Shown here: positions 1 through 6,315 of the stretch, one piece after another
How positions within the stretch are numbered: position 1 is the first letter of the stretch
Layout: every line of letters starts with the position of its first letter
Assembly (NCBI GenBank): GCA_902494135.1
Contig: CABUSE010000034.1
Location: forward strand, 1 to 11,588
DNA length: 11,588 nt
Direction of reading: 5' to 3'
Origin: an uncultured Collinsella sp.
Lineage (GTDB): Bacteria > Actinomycetota > Coriobacteriia > Coriobacteriales > Coriobacteriaceae
Notes under the pieces: generated by a model
Database searches by the model: none
What the model was told of the DNA's origin: nothing
Seen by the model: the letters and a program-made list of their open reading frames with translations, nothing else
Translations under genes and position numbers: made by a program

Positions 1-287
1 CCCGAAACCTGCGCGGGCAGCAGGCTCTCCAGAATCTTGACCTGCTCGGTCAGGTTGTCGGTACGCTCCTGGTCGGTGCCGGCCTTGATGGACATCTCCA
101 GCGTCTCGCTCGTCTGCTTGATCAGACGCTTGATCATGCTGTTGACGTCTTCCTCGGTCACATCGCGGCGCTCGTTAACCTCGATATTCTTCACCTCGGC
201 CTTGACCTGGCGAATGATGGACAGGCGAACCTTGTCCTTGGCCTTCATGGCCGCGATCATTTCTTTCTGCAGCTCTTCGTTGGTCAT
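1..287 (-). CDS. GatB/YqeY domain-containing protein (N-terminal part, cut by window edge)
   Basis: An open minus-strand frame starts with ATG at 287 and runs off the left edge after about 95 codons. The protein begins MTNEELQKEMIAAMKAKDK, continues with RLSIIRQVKAEVKN, and reaches ESLLPAQVS near the edge. This is the layout of YqeY proteins (usually about 150 aa): an amphipathic helical N-terminus with conserved KDKxRLSxIR, then a helix ending in a LLPxQ motif. An AGAGGA ribosome-binding site lies just upstream of the ATG. The family resembles the tail domain of GatB of the tRNA amidotransferase. Its cellular role is not firmly established, and a part in tRNA-dependent amidation is only suggested by homology. 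The gene lies 54 nt downstream of the parvulin gene and is probably co-transcribed with it. Family assignment is from motif recognition; the C-terminal third is not visible. Confidence 0.85.
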   Translation of the reverse strand, partial: MTNEELQKEMIAAMKAKDKVRLSIIRQVKAEVKNIEVNERRDVTEEDVNSMIKRLIKQTSETLEMSIKAGTDQERTDNLTEQVKILESLLPAQVS

Positions 288-310
288 CTGCAAATCCTCT
301 CTAATAGCGT

Positions 311-336
311 GGGCGGCACTCACGCGAGCACCGCCC
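311..336 (-). terminator. Hairpin after the parvulin gene, possible weak terminator or processing site
   Basis: GGGCGG at 311-316 pairs with CCGCCC at 331-336, and the inner bases continue the stem with two G-U wobbles, giving about 11 bp around a 4-nt loop. On the minus strand it begins 5 nt after the parvulin stop codon. No U-rich tract follows, so efficient intrinsic termination is doubtful. It may only reduce or process the message before the YqeY-domain gene. Confidence 0.4.
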
Positions 337-341
337 CATGG

Positions 342-1562
342 TTACTCAGTCTTCGACGAATCGTCGGTCGAACTCTTGGTGACGCCCTTCAGACTCACGT
401 TATAGGGTACGTCCTTGGGCATGGGGTTGACGGTGATGTCGGCATCCTTCTTGTACTGCTCCAGCCACTCGCTGTACGCGGTGCTGGCCGCTTGCGTCTT
501 CACCACGTTGGAGACGTACTTTTTGATGTCCTTGGGCACCTGGTTGATGTCATCAACCTGATTATCGACATGGAAGTAGTCGGTGCACTTGATGATGTGG
601 TAGCCATAGGTCGACTCGACGACTTCGCTCACGTCGCCCTTGTTGAGTCCCTCGAGCGCCGTCTGGTAGCTGTCGACGAAAGTGGTGAGCTTATCCCAGC
701 CCACATCGCCCTTCTTCTCCTTGGAACCGGTGTCCTCGGAGTACTGCTCAACGGCGTCCTCAAAGCTCAGCTCACCGGAGTTGATCTTGTCCAGGCACTC
801 CTGCGCCTTGGCCTTGGCGGCAGCCTTGTCCTCGTCGGAAGCGTCAGAATCAACCTTGATCAGGATGTTCGACGAGCGGCGGGCGTCGTTGTAGCTGGAC
901 AGGTTTTCGTTGATGTAATCGACAATCTCGCTGTCCTTGGGCTTGCTCGTGGGCGCGACGGCATCCTTGAGTTTCTGCTGCGCCAGACTCTCCTTGAGTG
1001 AGTCCTTGTAGGTGTCCTCGGTATAGCCGTAGGTCTTGAGGGTCTTCTTAAAGGCCTTGGCGCCGCCCGCGCTCTTGCACGCGTCCTTCCAAGCCTTCTC
1101 GACCTCCTCGTCAGACACCGTCACGCCGTTCTCCTTCTGTGCCTGTTGAAGCAGAATCTGCTGCGTGTAGGAGTCGATGAGTTGCTTGCGGTACTTCTTG
1201 GGCGTGAGGTCGTTGTCAACCAGATACTGCGCCCAATCCTTATCCTTGGTGTAGCCGTAGGACGTGCGCATGCTCATGATCTGCTTGGTCACGGTGTCCT
1301 CGGTGAGGTTGGTGCCGTTGATAGTTGCAGCAACACCGCCGGTCAGCTTGTAGCCCGAGGCGTCCTCGGCCTGCGACATAAGGCCGGAGCACGCCATCGC
1401 CGAGACGGAAAGCAGCATCGCCAGCACGCCGATGACCACCAGGACGATCTTGACGGTCTTAGACACGTACGTCTTGCGCTGCTTCTTGCGAGAGCTGGAG
1501 GCAGCGCGAGCCTGCTGCTCGGGCGTCGGCTCGGGCGCAGGGTTCTTTTTCTTATTTGCCAT
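342..1562 (-). CDS. Secreted membrane-anchored parvulin-type peptidyl-prolyl cis-trans isomerase (PrsA/SurA-like foldase)
   Basis: This 406-aa protein is predicted to help fold exported proteins outside the membrane. A charged N-terminus (residues 1-35, Lys/Arg/Ala/Ser rich) precedes a hydrophobic segment at about 37-57. That segment ends in SAMAC with Cys58, which may be a lipobox or a plain membrane anchor. A SurA-N-like helical region (about 75-205) holds INGTNLTEDTV and the QQILLQQAQKENGVTVSDEE stretch. The parvulin domain (about 228-327) contains AQECLDKINSGELSFEDAV, YSEDTGS, KGDVGW and YGYHII. His322 is present, but the usual His of the first strand (HILV in most parvulins) is Asn232 here. 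A Ser/Lys-rich tail follows. The ATG at 1562 was chosen because GAAAGG stands just upstream; a longer frame back to 1661 would run into the repeat array. The family is confident, the substrates are unknown. Confidence 0.9.
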   Translation of the reverse strand: MANKKKNPAPEPTPEQQARAASSSRKKQRKTYVSKTVKIVLVVIGVLAMLLSVSAMACSGLMSQAEDASGYKLTGGVAATINGTNLTEDTVTKQIMSMRTSYGYTKDKDWAQYLVDNDLTPKKYRKQLIDSYTQQILLQQAQKENGVTVSDEEVEKAWKDACKSAGGAKAFKKTLKTYGYTEDTYKDSLKESLAQQKLKDAVAPTSKPKDSEIVDYINENLSSYNDARRSSNILIKVDSDASDEDKAAAKAKAQECLDKINSGELSFEDAVEQYSEDTGSKEKKGDVGWDKLTTFVDSYQTALEGLNKGDVSEVVESTYGYHIIKCTDYFHVDNQVDDINQVPKDIKKYVSNVVKTQAASTAYSEWLEQYKKDADITVNPMPKDVPYNVSLKGVTKSSTDDSSKTE

Positions 1563-1628
1563 AGTTGGCCTTTCGCATAACGAATCGAACAAACGCCATT
1601 GTGTCACAACGCGGCCCCCGCGGCACGC

Positions 1629-1765
1629 TTGGTGCATTGGGGGCAGGTTAATCTGCACCATTTTGGTGCAAAGGGGACAGATGTGGCACTTGGGGACGTT
1701 CTTTATATGCCGGCACTTGGGGACCGTCCCTTACTGCCGGCAGAAAAGGAACGTCCCCAAGTGCC
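1629..1765. repeat. REP-like composite repeat array upstream of the parvulin gene
   Basis: Several repeat units are packed together. TTGGTGCA followed by a GGGGRCAGRT-type segment occurs twice (1629-1648 and 1663-1682, 16 of 20 bases identical). TGCACCA at 1654-1660 can pair with TGGTGCA on either side. GGCACTTGGGGAC occurs at 1685-1697 and 1712-1724, and inverted at 1753-1765. The arm 1746-1765 can form either a 20-bp stem with 1685-1704 (one G-U) or a 13-bp stem with 1712-1724, and these exclude each other. The palindrome TGCCGGCA occurs at 1708-1715 and 1735-1742. GGGGACAG-type palindromic repeats of this kind are typically associated with IS200-like REP transposases (RAYTs); no such gene is in the window. 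The array lies between the EIIA stop and the parvulin start and may also end EIIA transcription. Confidence 0.7.
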
Positions 1766-1779
1766 GACTCAGCCCCACC

Positions 1780-2244
1780 TTAGAAGTGACGGCGGATGGC
1801 GTCGACCATACCCTGGGACGTGGTCTGGCCGAGCACGTCGGCTGCGGCATCGGCGTCCATAAAGATGTTCATGAGCGCCTGCAGGGCCTCGACCTGGCCG
1901 CCCGGCTCGGCGATGCCCAGATTGATGACGATCTGCGCCGGCACCGGAGCGCCCATGCCAGCCATAGCGTTGAATGTCACGGGCGCGGCGGGCTTCACCA
2001 CCGCGATATAGGGCTTGGCCACAAACCCCGGATCGGTATGCGGAATGGCAATGTTTGCCGCCGGCATGGCAAGACCCGTGGGATAGGCATCCTCGCGCGT
2101 GCGAACGGCGTCGAGCCAACCGGATGCAATGTAGCCACGTGGTGCAAGCTCGCCCTCAAGCCGCGCGAACACCTCATCCGGCGTCGCACACTCCCAATCA
2201 AAAAACACCAGCTCAGGCGTAAACAGTGCTTCGTTATCCGCCAT
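1780..2244 (-). CDS. PTS sugar transporter subunit IIA, galactitol/fructose-type
   Basis: This 154-aa protein fits a single EIIA domain of the fructose/mannitol superfamily, nearest to the galactitol (GatA) group. In that family, phospho-HPr phosphorylates a His on EIIA, which then passes the phosphate to a IIB partner. The motif is YPTGL (54-58) followed by NIAIPHTD (64-71), with His69 as the expected phosphorylation site. A VxxxVINLG-type strand and the QVEALQALMNIFMD helix (117-130) also fit. Start: ATG at 2244 with AGAGAGGTGA upstream. No IIB, IIC or sugar-catabolic gene is nearby. Convincing terminator structure separates it from purN, so it is probably its own transcription unit. A lone EIIA may serve a permease encoded elsewhere or have a regulatory role; sugar specificity cannot be read from the sequence. 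Confidence 0.88.
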   Translation of the reverse strand: MADNEALFTPELVFFDWECATPDEVFARLEGELAPRGYIASGWLDAVRTREDAYPTGLAMPAANIAIPHTDPGFVAKPYIAVVKPAAPVTFNAMAGMGAPVPAQIVINLGIAEPGGQVEALQALMNIFMDADAAADVLGQTTSQGMVDAIRRHF

Positions 2245-2320
2245 GCGCTCACCTCTCTCATCTAGTCACCTGCGACGTTCTTGAATGACCAGTCGTTAAA
2301 GACCGTTCCCGATGACTACC

Positions 2321-2364
2321 CAAAACAAAAGGTGGCCACGCGCGCCTTGGCGCCAATGACCACC
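2321..2364 (-). terminator. Rho-independent terminator of the purFMN operon
   Basis: On the minus strand, GGTGGTCA (plus 2357-2364) pairs with TGGCCACC (plus 2331-2338), 8 bp with one G-U pair. The enclosed segment contains the palindrome TTGGCGCCAA and can pair further. The stem is followed directly by TTTTGTTTTG (2330-2321). It lies 32 nt after the purN stop and has the classic form of an intrinsic terminator. Confidence 0.85.
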
Positions 2365-2396
2365 CTGACTACTCGGCTAAATTGTACTGTGCGCCG

Positions 2397-3098
2397 CTAG
2401 CCGCGAGGCGCGTCAATTGCGACCTTGCCGCTCTCCAGCACGTGGACGCGACCGTCGGCGAGCATCTGCACGACCTCGGGATACAGCACGTGCTCAATCG
2501 CGTGGATGTGCTCCTCGAGCGTATCGACGTCCCAGCCCTCCTCAACAGCCAGCGCGCGCTGGGCGATGATGGGGCCGTTGTCGTAGATCTCGTTGGCAAA
2601 ATGCACGGTCACGCCAGTTACCTTGACGCCGCGCGCAAAGGCATCGTCGATCGCATGCGCGCCGGTAAAGCTCGGCAGCAGCGCGGGATGCAGATTGACC
2701 ACGCGATTGGGGAATGCCGCCAGCAGCGGCGTGTGCACCATGCGCATGTAGCCGGCCATGACCACATACTCGCAACCGCGCTCGAGCAGCTCGTGCGCAA
2801 TGATCTCGTCGGCGGCGATGGGGTCGGCATAGACATCCTTGGACAGCGTGAGCGTCTGGATGCCCGCGCGCTCAGCGCGCTGCAAACCCTTAGTCGAAGG
2901 ACGGCTCGACACCACAAGCTCAATCGAAGCGTTGAGCTTGCCGGCGGCGATCAGGTCGATCAGCGCCTGCAGGTTGGTACCCGAACCGCTGATGAGCACA
3001 CCGATCTTGAGCGGCTCGGCCGTATCGGTGCCGGTCGGACGGGTGTAGGGCACAAAGCCCAGGCTCGCGGCAGCAGTCATCTGCTCGTTAGCGCTCAT
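2397..3098 (-). CDS. purN: Phosphoribosylglycinamide formyltransferase (GAR transformylase)
   Basis: This 233-aa enzyme transfers a formyl group from 10-formyl-tetrahydrofolate to GAR, the third step of purine synthesis. The phosphate-binding loop ISGSGTNLQAL is at 36-46. The catalytic triad is visible as Asn135 and His137 in VVNLHPALLP (133-142) and Asp173 in EIYDNGPII (170-178). The YVVMAGYMRM strand (111-120) and VTVHFAN (163-169) also match the family. The first 30 residues extend beyond the usual start of this fold (E. coli PurN is about 212 aa). The ATG at 3098 overlaps the end of purM by 11 nt, which suggests translational coupling. No strong ribosome-binding site marks it, and a start at 3080 (Met7) is possible. 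It is the last gene of the operon, closed by the terminator at 2321-2364. Confidence 0.95.
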   Translation of the reverse strand: MSANEQMTAAASLGFVPYTRPTGTDTAEPLKIGVLISGSGTNLQALIDLIAAGKLNASIELVVSSRPSTKGLQRAERAGIQTLTLSKDVYADPIAADEIIAHELLERGCEYVVMAGYMRMVHTPLLAAFPNRVVNLHPALLPSFTGAHAIDDAFARGVKVTGVTVHFANEIYDNGPIIAQRALAVEEGWDVDTLEEHIHAIEHVLYPEVVQMLADGRVHVLESGKVAIDAPRG

Positions 3099-4191
3099 CG
3101 GAGTACACGACCTTACCGGAACCCTCGACGCACTCGCCCACGCGGAACGGCTTCTCGCCCAGCGCGACCAGAGCCTCGGTCACCGCGGCCTCGTCCTCGG
3201 GGGCGACGATCAGGCACAGGCCAACGCCCATGTTGAAGGTCTTGCATGCCTCATTGGGCGCGAGCTCGGCCTGGCGCGAGACGTAGGTGATGACGGGCGG
3301 AACGTCCCAACCCATCTCGGCGCCGTTACGGGTGACCACGGCGTCAACGTCGTCGGCAAGCGCGCGGTTGAGGTTCTCGGTGATGCCGCCGCCGGTGATG
3401 TGGGCGATGGCGTGCACCGGAGCGCCACCGCGCAGCAGCTCCAGAATCGGCTTGACATAGATGCGCGTGGGGGCCAACAGGGCGTCTGCCAGCGAAGCAC
3501 CGCCGAGCTCCTCGAGCGGACGGCTCAGCTCCTCCGCCTTAGCGGCGGCCTCGGGCGTGCCCGGCTTAATGCCGTCGACGCCGATGACCTTGCGCACGAG
3601 CGAGTAGCCGTTGGAGTGCACGCCGGTGGAAGGCAGGCCCAGGATCACATCGCCCGGGCGGACGTTTGCGGGGTCGAGCATCTTGGGACGGTCGACGACG
3701 CCCACGGTAAAGCCGGCAAGGTCGTAGTCGGCCGGAGCCATGACGCCGGGGTGCTCGGCCATCTCGCCGCCCACGAGCGCGCAGCCCGCGAGCTTGCAGC
3801 CGTCGGCCACACCCTTGATGATCTTTGCCATGTGCTCGGCCTCGATGTGGCCGATGGCAACGTAGTCCAGGAAGAACAGCGGCTCGGCACCCGAAGCCAG
3901 AATGTCGTTGACGCACATAGCAACCAGGTCCTGGCCCACCGTCTCGTGACGGTCCATGATCTGGGCGAGCACGAGCTTGGTGCCCACGCCGTCGGTACCG
4001 CTAATCAGAATCGGGTCTTCCATATCCTTAAGCGCGGCAGCCGAGAACAGGCCACCAAAGCCACCGATGCCGCCGATGACCTCGGGACGGTTGGTGTCCT
4101 TAACCATCTGCTTAATAGCGTCAACGGCGCGGCCGCCCTCGGCGGTATCGACGCCGGCATCCTCATACGTCACATGCTTGCTGTCGCTCAT
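3088..4191 (-). CDS. purM: Phosphoribosylformylglycinamidine cyclo-ligase (AIR synthetase)
   Basis: This 367-aa protein performs the ATP-dependent ring closure of FGAM to AIR, the fifth purine step. It has the two-domain PurM fold. The N-terminal domain opens with YEDAGVD (9-15), then GTDGVGTKL (65-73), DLVAMCVNDILASGAEPLFF (88-107) and GGEMAEHPG (141-149). The C-terminal domain has GLPSTGVHSNGYSLVR (185-200), HITGGGITENL (264-274) and FNMGVG (319-324). Length is normal to slightly long (E. coli PurM is about 345 aa). The ATG at 4191 follows AGGAAGG with good spacing. It lies downstream of purF after a gap of 157 nt containing three hairpins, and its stop overlaps purN. Confidence 0.97.
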   Translation of the reverse strand: MSDSKHVTYEDAGVDTAEGGRAVDAIKQMVKDTNRPEVIGGIGGFGGLFSAAALKDMEDPILISGTDGVGTKLVLAQIMDRHETVGQDLVAMCVNDILASGAEPLFFLDYVAIGHIEAEHMAKIIKGVADGCKLAGCALVGGEMAEHPGVMAPADYDLAGFTVGVVDRPKMLDPANVRPGDVILGLPSTGVHSNGYSLVRKVIGVDGIKPGTPEAAAKAEELSRPLEELGGASLADALLAPTRIYVKPILELLRGGAPVHAIAHITGGGITENLNRALADDVDAVVTRNGAEMGWDVPPVITYVSRQAELAPNEACKTFNMGVGLCLIVAPEDEAAVTEALVALGEKPFRVGECVEGSGKVVYSDER

Positions 4192-4215
4192 CTGAGCCTT
4201 CCTCTCCCACTACCG

Positions 4216-4234
4216 TGGCGCCGCCCGGGCGCCA
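4216..4234. repeat. GC-rich hairpin just upstream of purM
   Basis: TGGCGCC (4216-4222) and GGCGCCA (4228-4234) form a perfect 7-bp stem around a 5-nt loop. It ends 24 nt before the purM start on the transcribed strand. No U tract follows; it may stabilise or process the purF-purM message. Confidence 0.45.
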
Positions 4235-4260
4235 AACGGTGCTCATAGTTGCGTTCATTT

Positions 4261-4287
4261 CGGCGCGCGCCATAACAACGCGCGCCG
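4261..4287. repeat. GC-rich hairpin in the purF-purM gap
   Basis: CGGCGCGCG (4261-4269) and CGCGCGCCG (4279-4287) form a perfect 9-bp stem around a 9-nt loop. Neither strand has a U tract after it, so it is not a typical terminator. Confidence 0.5.
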
Positions 4288-4308
4288 TCATATCAACAAA
4301 ACAGCAGG

Positions 4309-4351
4309 TAAAACCTACCAAAATAAACCTGTCCCTTTTTGGCAGGTTTTA
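4309..4351. repeat. REP-like hairpin overlapping the purF stop codon
   Basis: Positions 4309-4323 pair with 4337-4351 as a 15-bp stem with one mismatch (4317/4343). The 13-nt loop, read on the minus strand, contains AGGGACAGG. That resembles the GGGGACAG units at 1641-1680 and IS200/RAYT-associated REP sequences. An alternative fold on the minus strand, AACCTG with CAGGTT followed by TATTTT, looks like a weak terminator that could lower purM/purN expression relative to purF. The stop codon of purF (4349-4351) lies inside the right arm. Confidence 0.6.
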
Positions 4352-6019
4352 GGCCTCGCCGTGTTCCTCTTCCCAGCTGCGATCGTCGTATTTCTCGACC
4401 ACGGCGTCGTCATCAAAGTGCAGCGGCTTGTCCAGGTTGCGGGGCTTAAAGCCCTCCATGAACTTGTCGCGGCCAAAGCTCTCGGGAATCGCCACGGGGT
4501 AGCGGCCGGTAAAGCACGCATCGCAGTAACCGCCCTTGGGCATGACCTTAAGCAGGCCCTCGACCGAAAGGAAGGCCAGCGAATCGGCGCCGATATACTC
4601 GCAAATCTCGTCGACCGTCTTGTTGGCGCTGATAAGCTGCGACTGCACGTCGGTATCGATACCGTAGAAGCACGGCCAGATGACCTCGGGCGAGTTGATG
4701 CGGATATGAATCTCCTTGGCGCCGGCGTTGCGCAGCATCTTGACGAGCTGCACCATGGTGGTGCCGCGCACGATGGAGTCGTCGATGACGACCAGGCGCT
4801 TGCCCTCGATGTTGTCACGCAGCGGGTTGAGCTTCATACGCACGCCCATGGCACGCAGCTCCTGCGTAGGCTCGATAAACGTACGGCCCACATAGCGGTT
4901 CTTGATGAGGCCCTCGCCAAAGGGAATGCCACTCTCGTGCGAATAGCCCTCCGCGGGCGGCAGGCCGGAGTCGGGCACGCCGATGACCAGGTCGGCCTCG
5001 ACGGGCTCCTCATGTGCCAGCTGACGACCCATGTCATAACGGCAGGCGTAGACGCTCTTGCCGTTCATGATGGAATCGGGGCGAGCAAAGTAGACCTGCT
5101 CAAAAATGCAGTTAGCAGGCTCTTCGGCGGCAGGCACGCCCTGCTCGGACACAAGGCCCTCGGCGCTGATGCGCAAAATCTCACCGGGACGGACGTCGCG
5201 GACGTACTCGGCGCCCACGATATCGAGCGCGCAGGTCTCGGAGGCAACGACCCAGCCGCCGGCGCGCGTGACATGGGTGGTGGCGTCGACCGTCGCGGCG
5301 CCGTCCTGCGACGGCAGCTGCGAAACGGATGCGGCATCGGCCTGGTCCAGGCCCTCATCCACCAGCTTGCCCAGCACGAGCGGGCGAATGCCGTGCGGAT
5401 CGCGGAATGCGTAGAGCGCCTGCTCGTTGATGAGCGTCATGGCGTAGCCGCCGCGCACGAGCTCCATGGTCTTGCGAATGCCCTCGCGCAGATGGCCAGT
5501 ACGCTGAGTAAAGTAGCCGATGAGTTTGGTCGCGACCTCGGAATCCGAGTTGGAGAGGAACGGTACGCCCAGCTCGATCAGCTGACGACGCAGCTCGTCG
5601 GTGTTGACGAGGGTGCCGTTGTGCGCGAGCGCGATAATGACGCTATTGATGGTAGAGAGGTGCGGCTGAGAGGCTTCCCAGCTCTTGGCGCCGGCGGTGC
5701 CGTAGCGCACATGACCCACGGCCAGCTGACCGGAGAGCGTCGACAAGTCGGCATTGGAGAACACGCGGTCGAGCAGGCCCAGATCCTTGCGGACCATAAC
5801 CGTACCGCCGTCACCAACGGCGATTCCCGCCGATTCTTGGCCGCGATGCTGCAGTGCACGCAGGCCAAAGTACGTCAGTCGAGCCACGTCGCGATCGGGC
5901 GCCCAGACACCAAAAACGCCGCATTCCTCATGCAGCTGGTCAGAGTCCGGATCATACGTCGACATGGCGTTCACCTGTCCCGCGGCACGCTCGGCCGCGC
6001 GGATGGTTTCTTGAGACAT
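4349..6019 (-). CDS. purF: Amidophosphoribosyltransferase (glutamine PRPP amidotransferase)
   Basis: This 556-aa enzyme makes 5-phosphoribosylamine from PRPP and glutamine, the committed purine step. The N-terminal nucleophile domain opens at Cys33 in EECGVFG (31-37), so a propeptide must be removed. LQHRGQESAGI (56-66), GHVRYGTAG (102-110) and LAHNGTL (131-137) complete the glutaminase site. The PRPP loop VVIDDSIVRGTT is at 410-421. Cys263, Cys450, Cys499 and Cys502 match the four [4Fe-4S] ligands of the Bacillus subtilis enzyme. A segment rich in Asp, Ala and Gln at about 220-256 looks like an insertion of some 27 residues before WVVASETC. Two starts are plausible. ATG 6019 has GAGGGG 5 nt upstream and a 32-residue leader. 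ATG 5965 has AGGTGA 5 nt upstream and a 14-residue leader, closer to known propeptides. It is first in the operon with purM and purN. Confidence 0.97.
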   Translation of the reverse strand: MSQETIRAAERAAGQVNAMSTYDPDSDQLHEECGVFGVWAPDRDVARLTYFGLRALQHRGQESAGIAVGDGGTVMVRKDLGLLDRVFSNADLSTLSGQLAVGHVRYGTAGAKSWEASQPHLSTINSVIIALAHNGTLVNTDELRRQLIELGVPFLSNSDSEVATKLIGYFTQRTGHLREGIRKTMELVRGGYAMTLINEQALYAFRDPHGIRPLVLGKLVDEGLDQADAASVSQLPSQDGAATVDATTHVTRAGGWVVASETCALDIVGAEYVRDVRPGEILRISAEGLVSEQGVPAAEEPANCIFEQVYFARPDSIMNGKSVYACRYDMGRQLAHEEPVEADLVIGVPDSGLPPAEGYSHESGIPFGEGLIKNRYVGRTFIEPTQELRAMGVRMKLNPLRDNIEGKRLVVIDDSIVRGTTMVQLVKMLRNAGAKEIHIRINSPEVIWPCFYGIDTDVQSQLISANKTVDEICEYIGADSLAFLSVEGLLKVMPKGGYCDACFTGRYPVAIPESFGRDKFMEGFKPRNLDKPLHFDDDAVVEKYDDRSWEEEHGEA

Positions 6020-6060
6020 GGCATCCCCTCAGAGCCTCGTATTTTGGCGTTACCCGCCTT

Positions 6061-6066
6061 ATTATA
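6061..6066 (-). promoter_or_regulatory. Candidate purF -10 box
   Basis: TATAAT on the minus strand matches the -10 consensus exactly and would give a leader of about 35 nt to the ATG at 6019. The region 17 nt upstream is G-rich with no TTGACA-like box, so either the -35 is weak or the match is chance. I saw no purine or ZTP riboswitch motif in the leader. Confidence 0.4.
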
Positions 6067-6158
6067 CGCACGGCGCGACGCGCTCCCCCGCGCATGAGCA
6101 GCGCTTTTTAAAAGCCCACCGAGCTTATTATCCGTTTTGCGACCAAACATTTTATTGG

Positions 6159-6229
6159 GTAGTCCACTCTCAGGGGCAACGGCCTCGAAGACTTCCCGTG
6201 CGCCGTGTCTCGCCCGCGCTAGGGGCTAC
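6159..6229. other. Nested-helix segment in the purF / membrane-protein divergent region
   Basis: Three helices nest inside each other: 6159-6165 with 6223-6229 (7 bp, one G-U on the plus strand), 6174-6177 with 6212-6215 (4 bp) and 6179-6183 with 6202-6206 (5 bp). The rest of the 296-base divergent region (6020-6315) holds the candidate purF -10 box, a small GGACGTTCGTCC palindrome at 6243-6254 and the hairpin at 6282-6299. No gene was recognised there. The folded segment could be part of a leader RNA of either gene, but short helices in GC-rich DNA are common by chance. Confidence 0.25.
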
Positions 6230-6281
6230 ATTGTTGCAATTGGGACGTTCGTCCTGTCTTTTAGCTGGTCGTCGGCGTATC

Positions 6282-6299
6282 CTTGTAGGCTACTACAAG
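6282..6299 (+). repeat. Hairpin in the 5' leader of the CmpB-like gene
   Basis: CTTGTAG (6282-6288) and CTACAAG (6293-6299) form a perfect 7-bp stem with a 4-nt loop. It lies immediately before the ribosome-binding site GAAAGG (6304-6309) of the gene starting at 6316. It could stabilise the mRNA 5' end or be an operator. Confidence 0.4.
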
Positions 6300-6315
6300 A
6301 CGAGAAAGGTAGCGT

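Noticed and set aside
1599..1609. Operator palindrome TTGTGTCACAA upstream of the parvulin gene
   Set aside because: Only 5-bp half-sites and no clear promoter around it; short palindromes of this size occur by chance.
1563..1661. N-terminal extension of the parvulin protein to 1661
   Set aside because: The added 33 residues lie in the repeat region, while ATG 1562 has its own ribosome-binding site and is followed by a normal Lys-rich N-terminus and membrane anchor.
2382..3236. A 284-codon plus-strand frame antisense to purN and the end of purM
   Set aside because: Mirror-frame artefact; composition rich in Arg and His, no motifs.
3400..4248. A 282-codon plus-strand frame antisense to purM
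   Set aside because: Mirror-frame artefact of purM; purM itself has all family motifs.
4361..6097. A 578-codon open frame on plus, antisense to purF
   Set aside because: It is a shadow of the GC-rich purF codons, has low-complexity His/Ala/Gly composition, no ribosome-binding site and no recognisable domain.
6020..6130. Purine or ZTP riboswitch upstream of purF
   Set aside because: Searched for by eye because purF is a common target; the conserved ZTP 3' motif and purine-aptamer core were not found.
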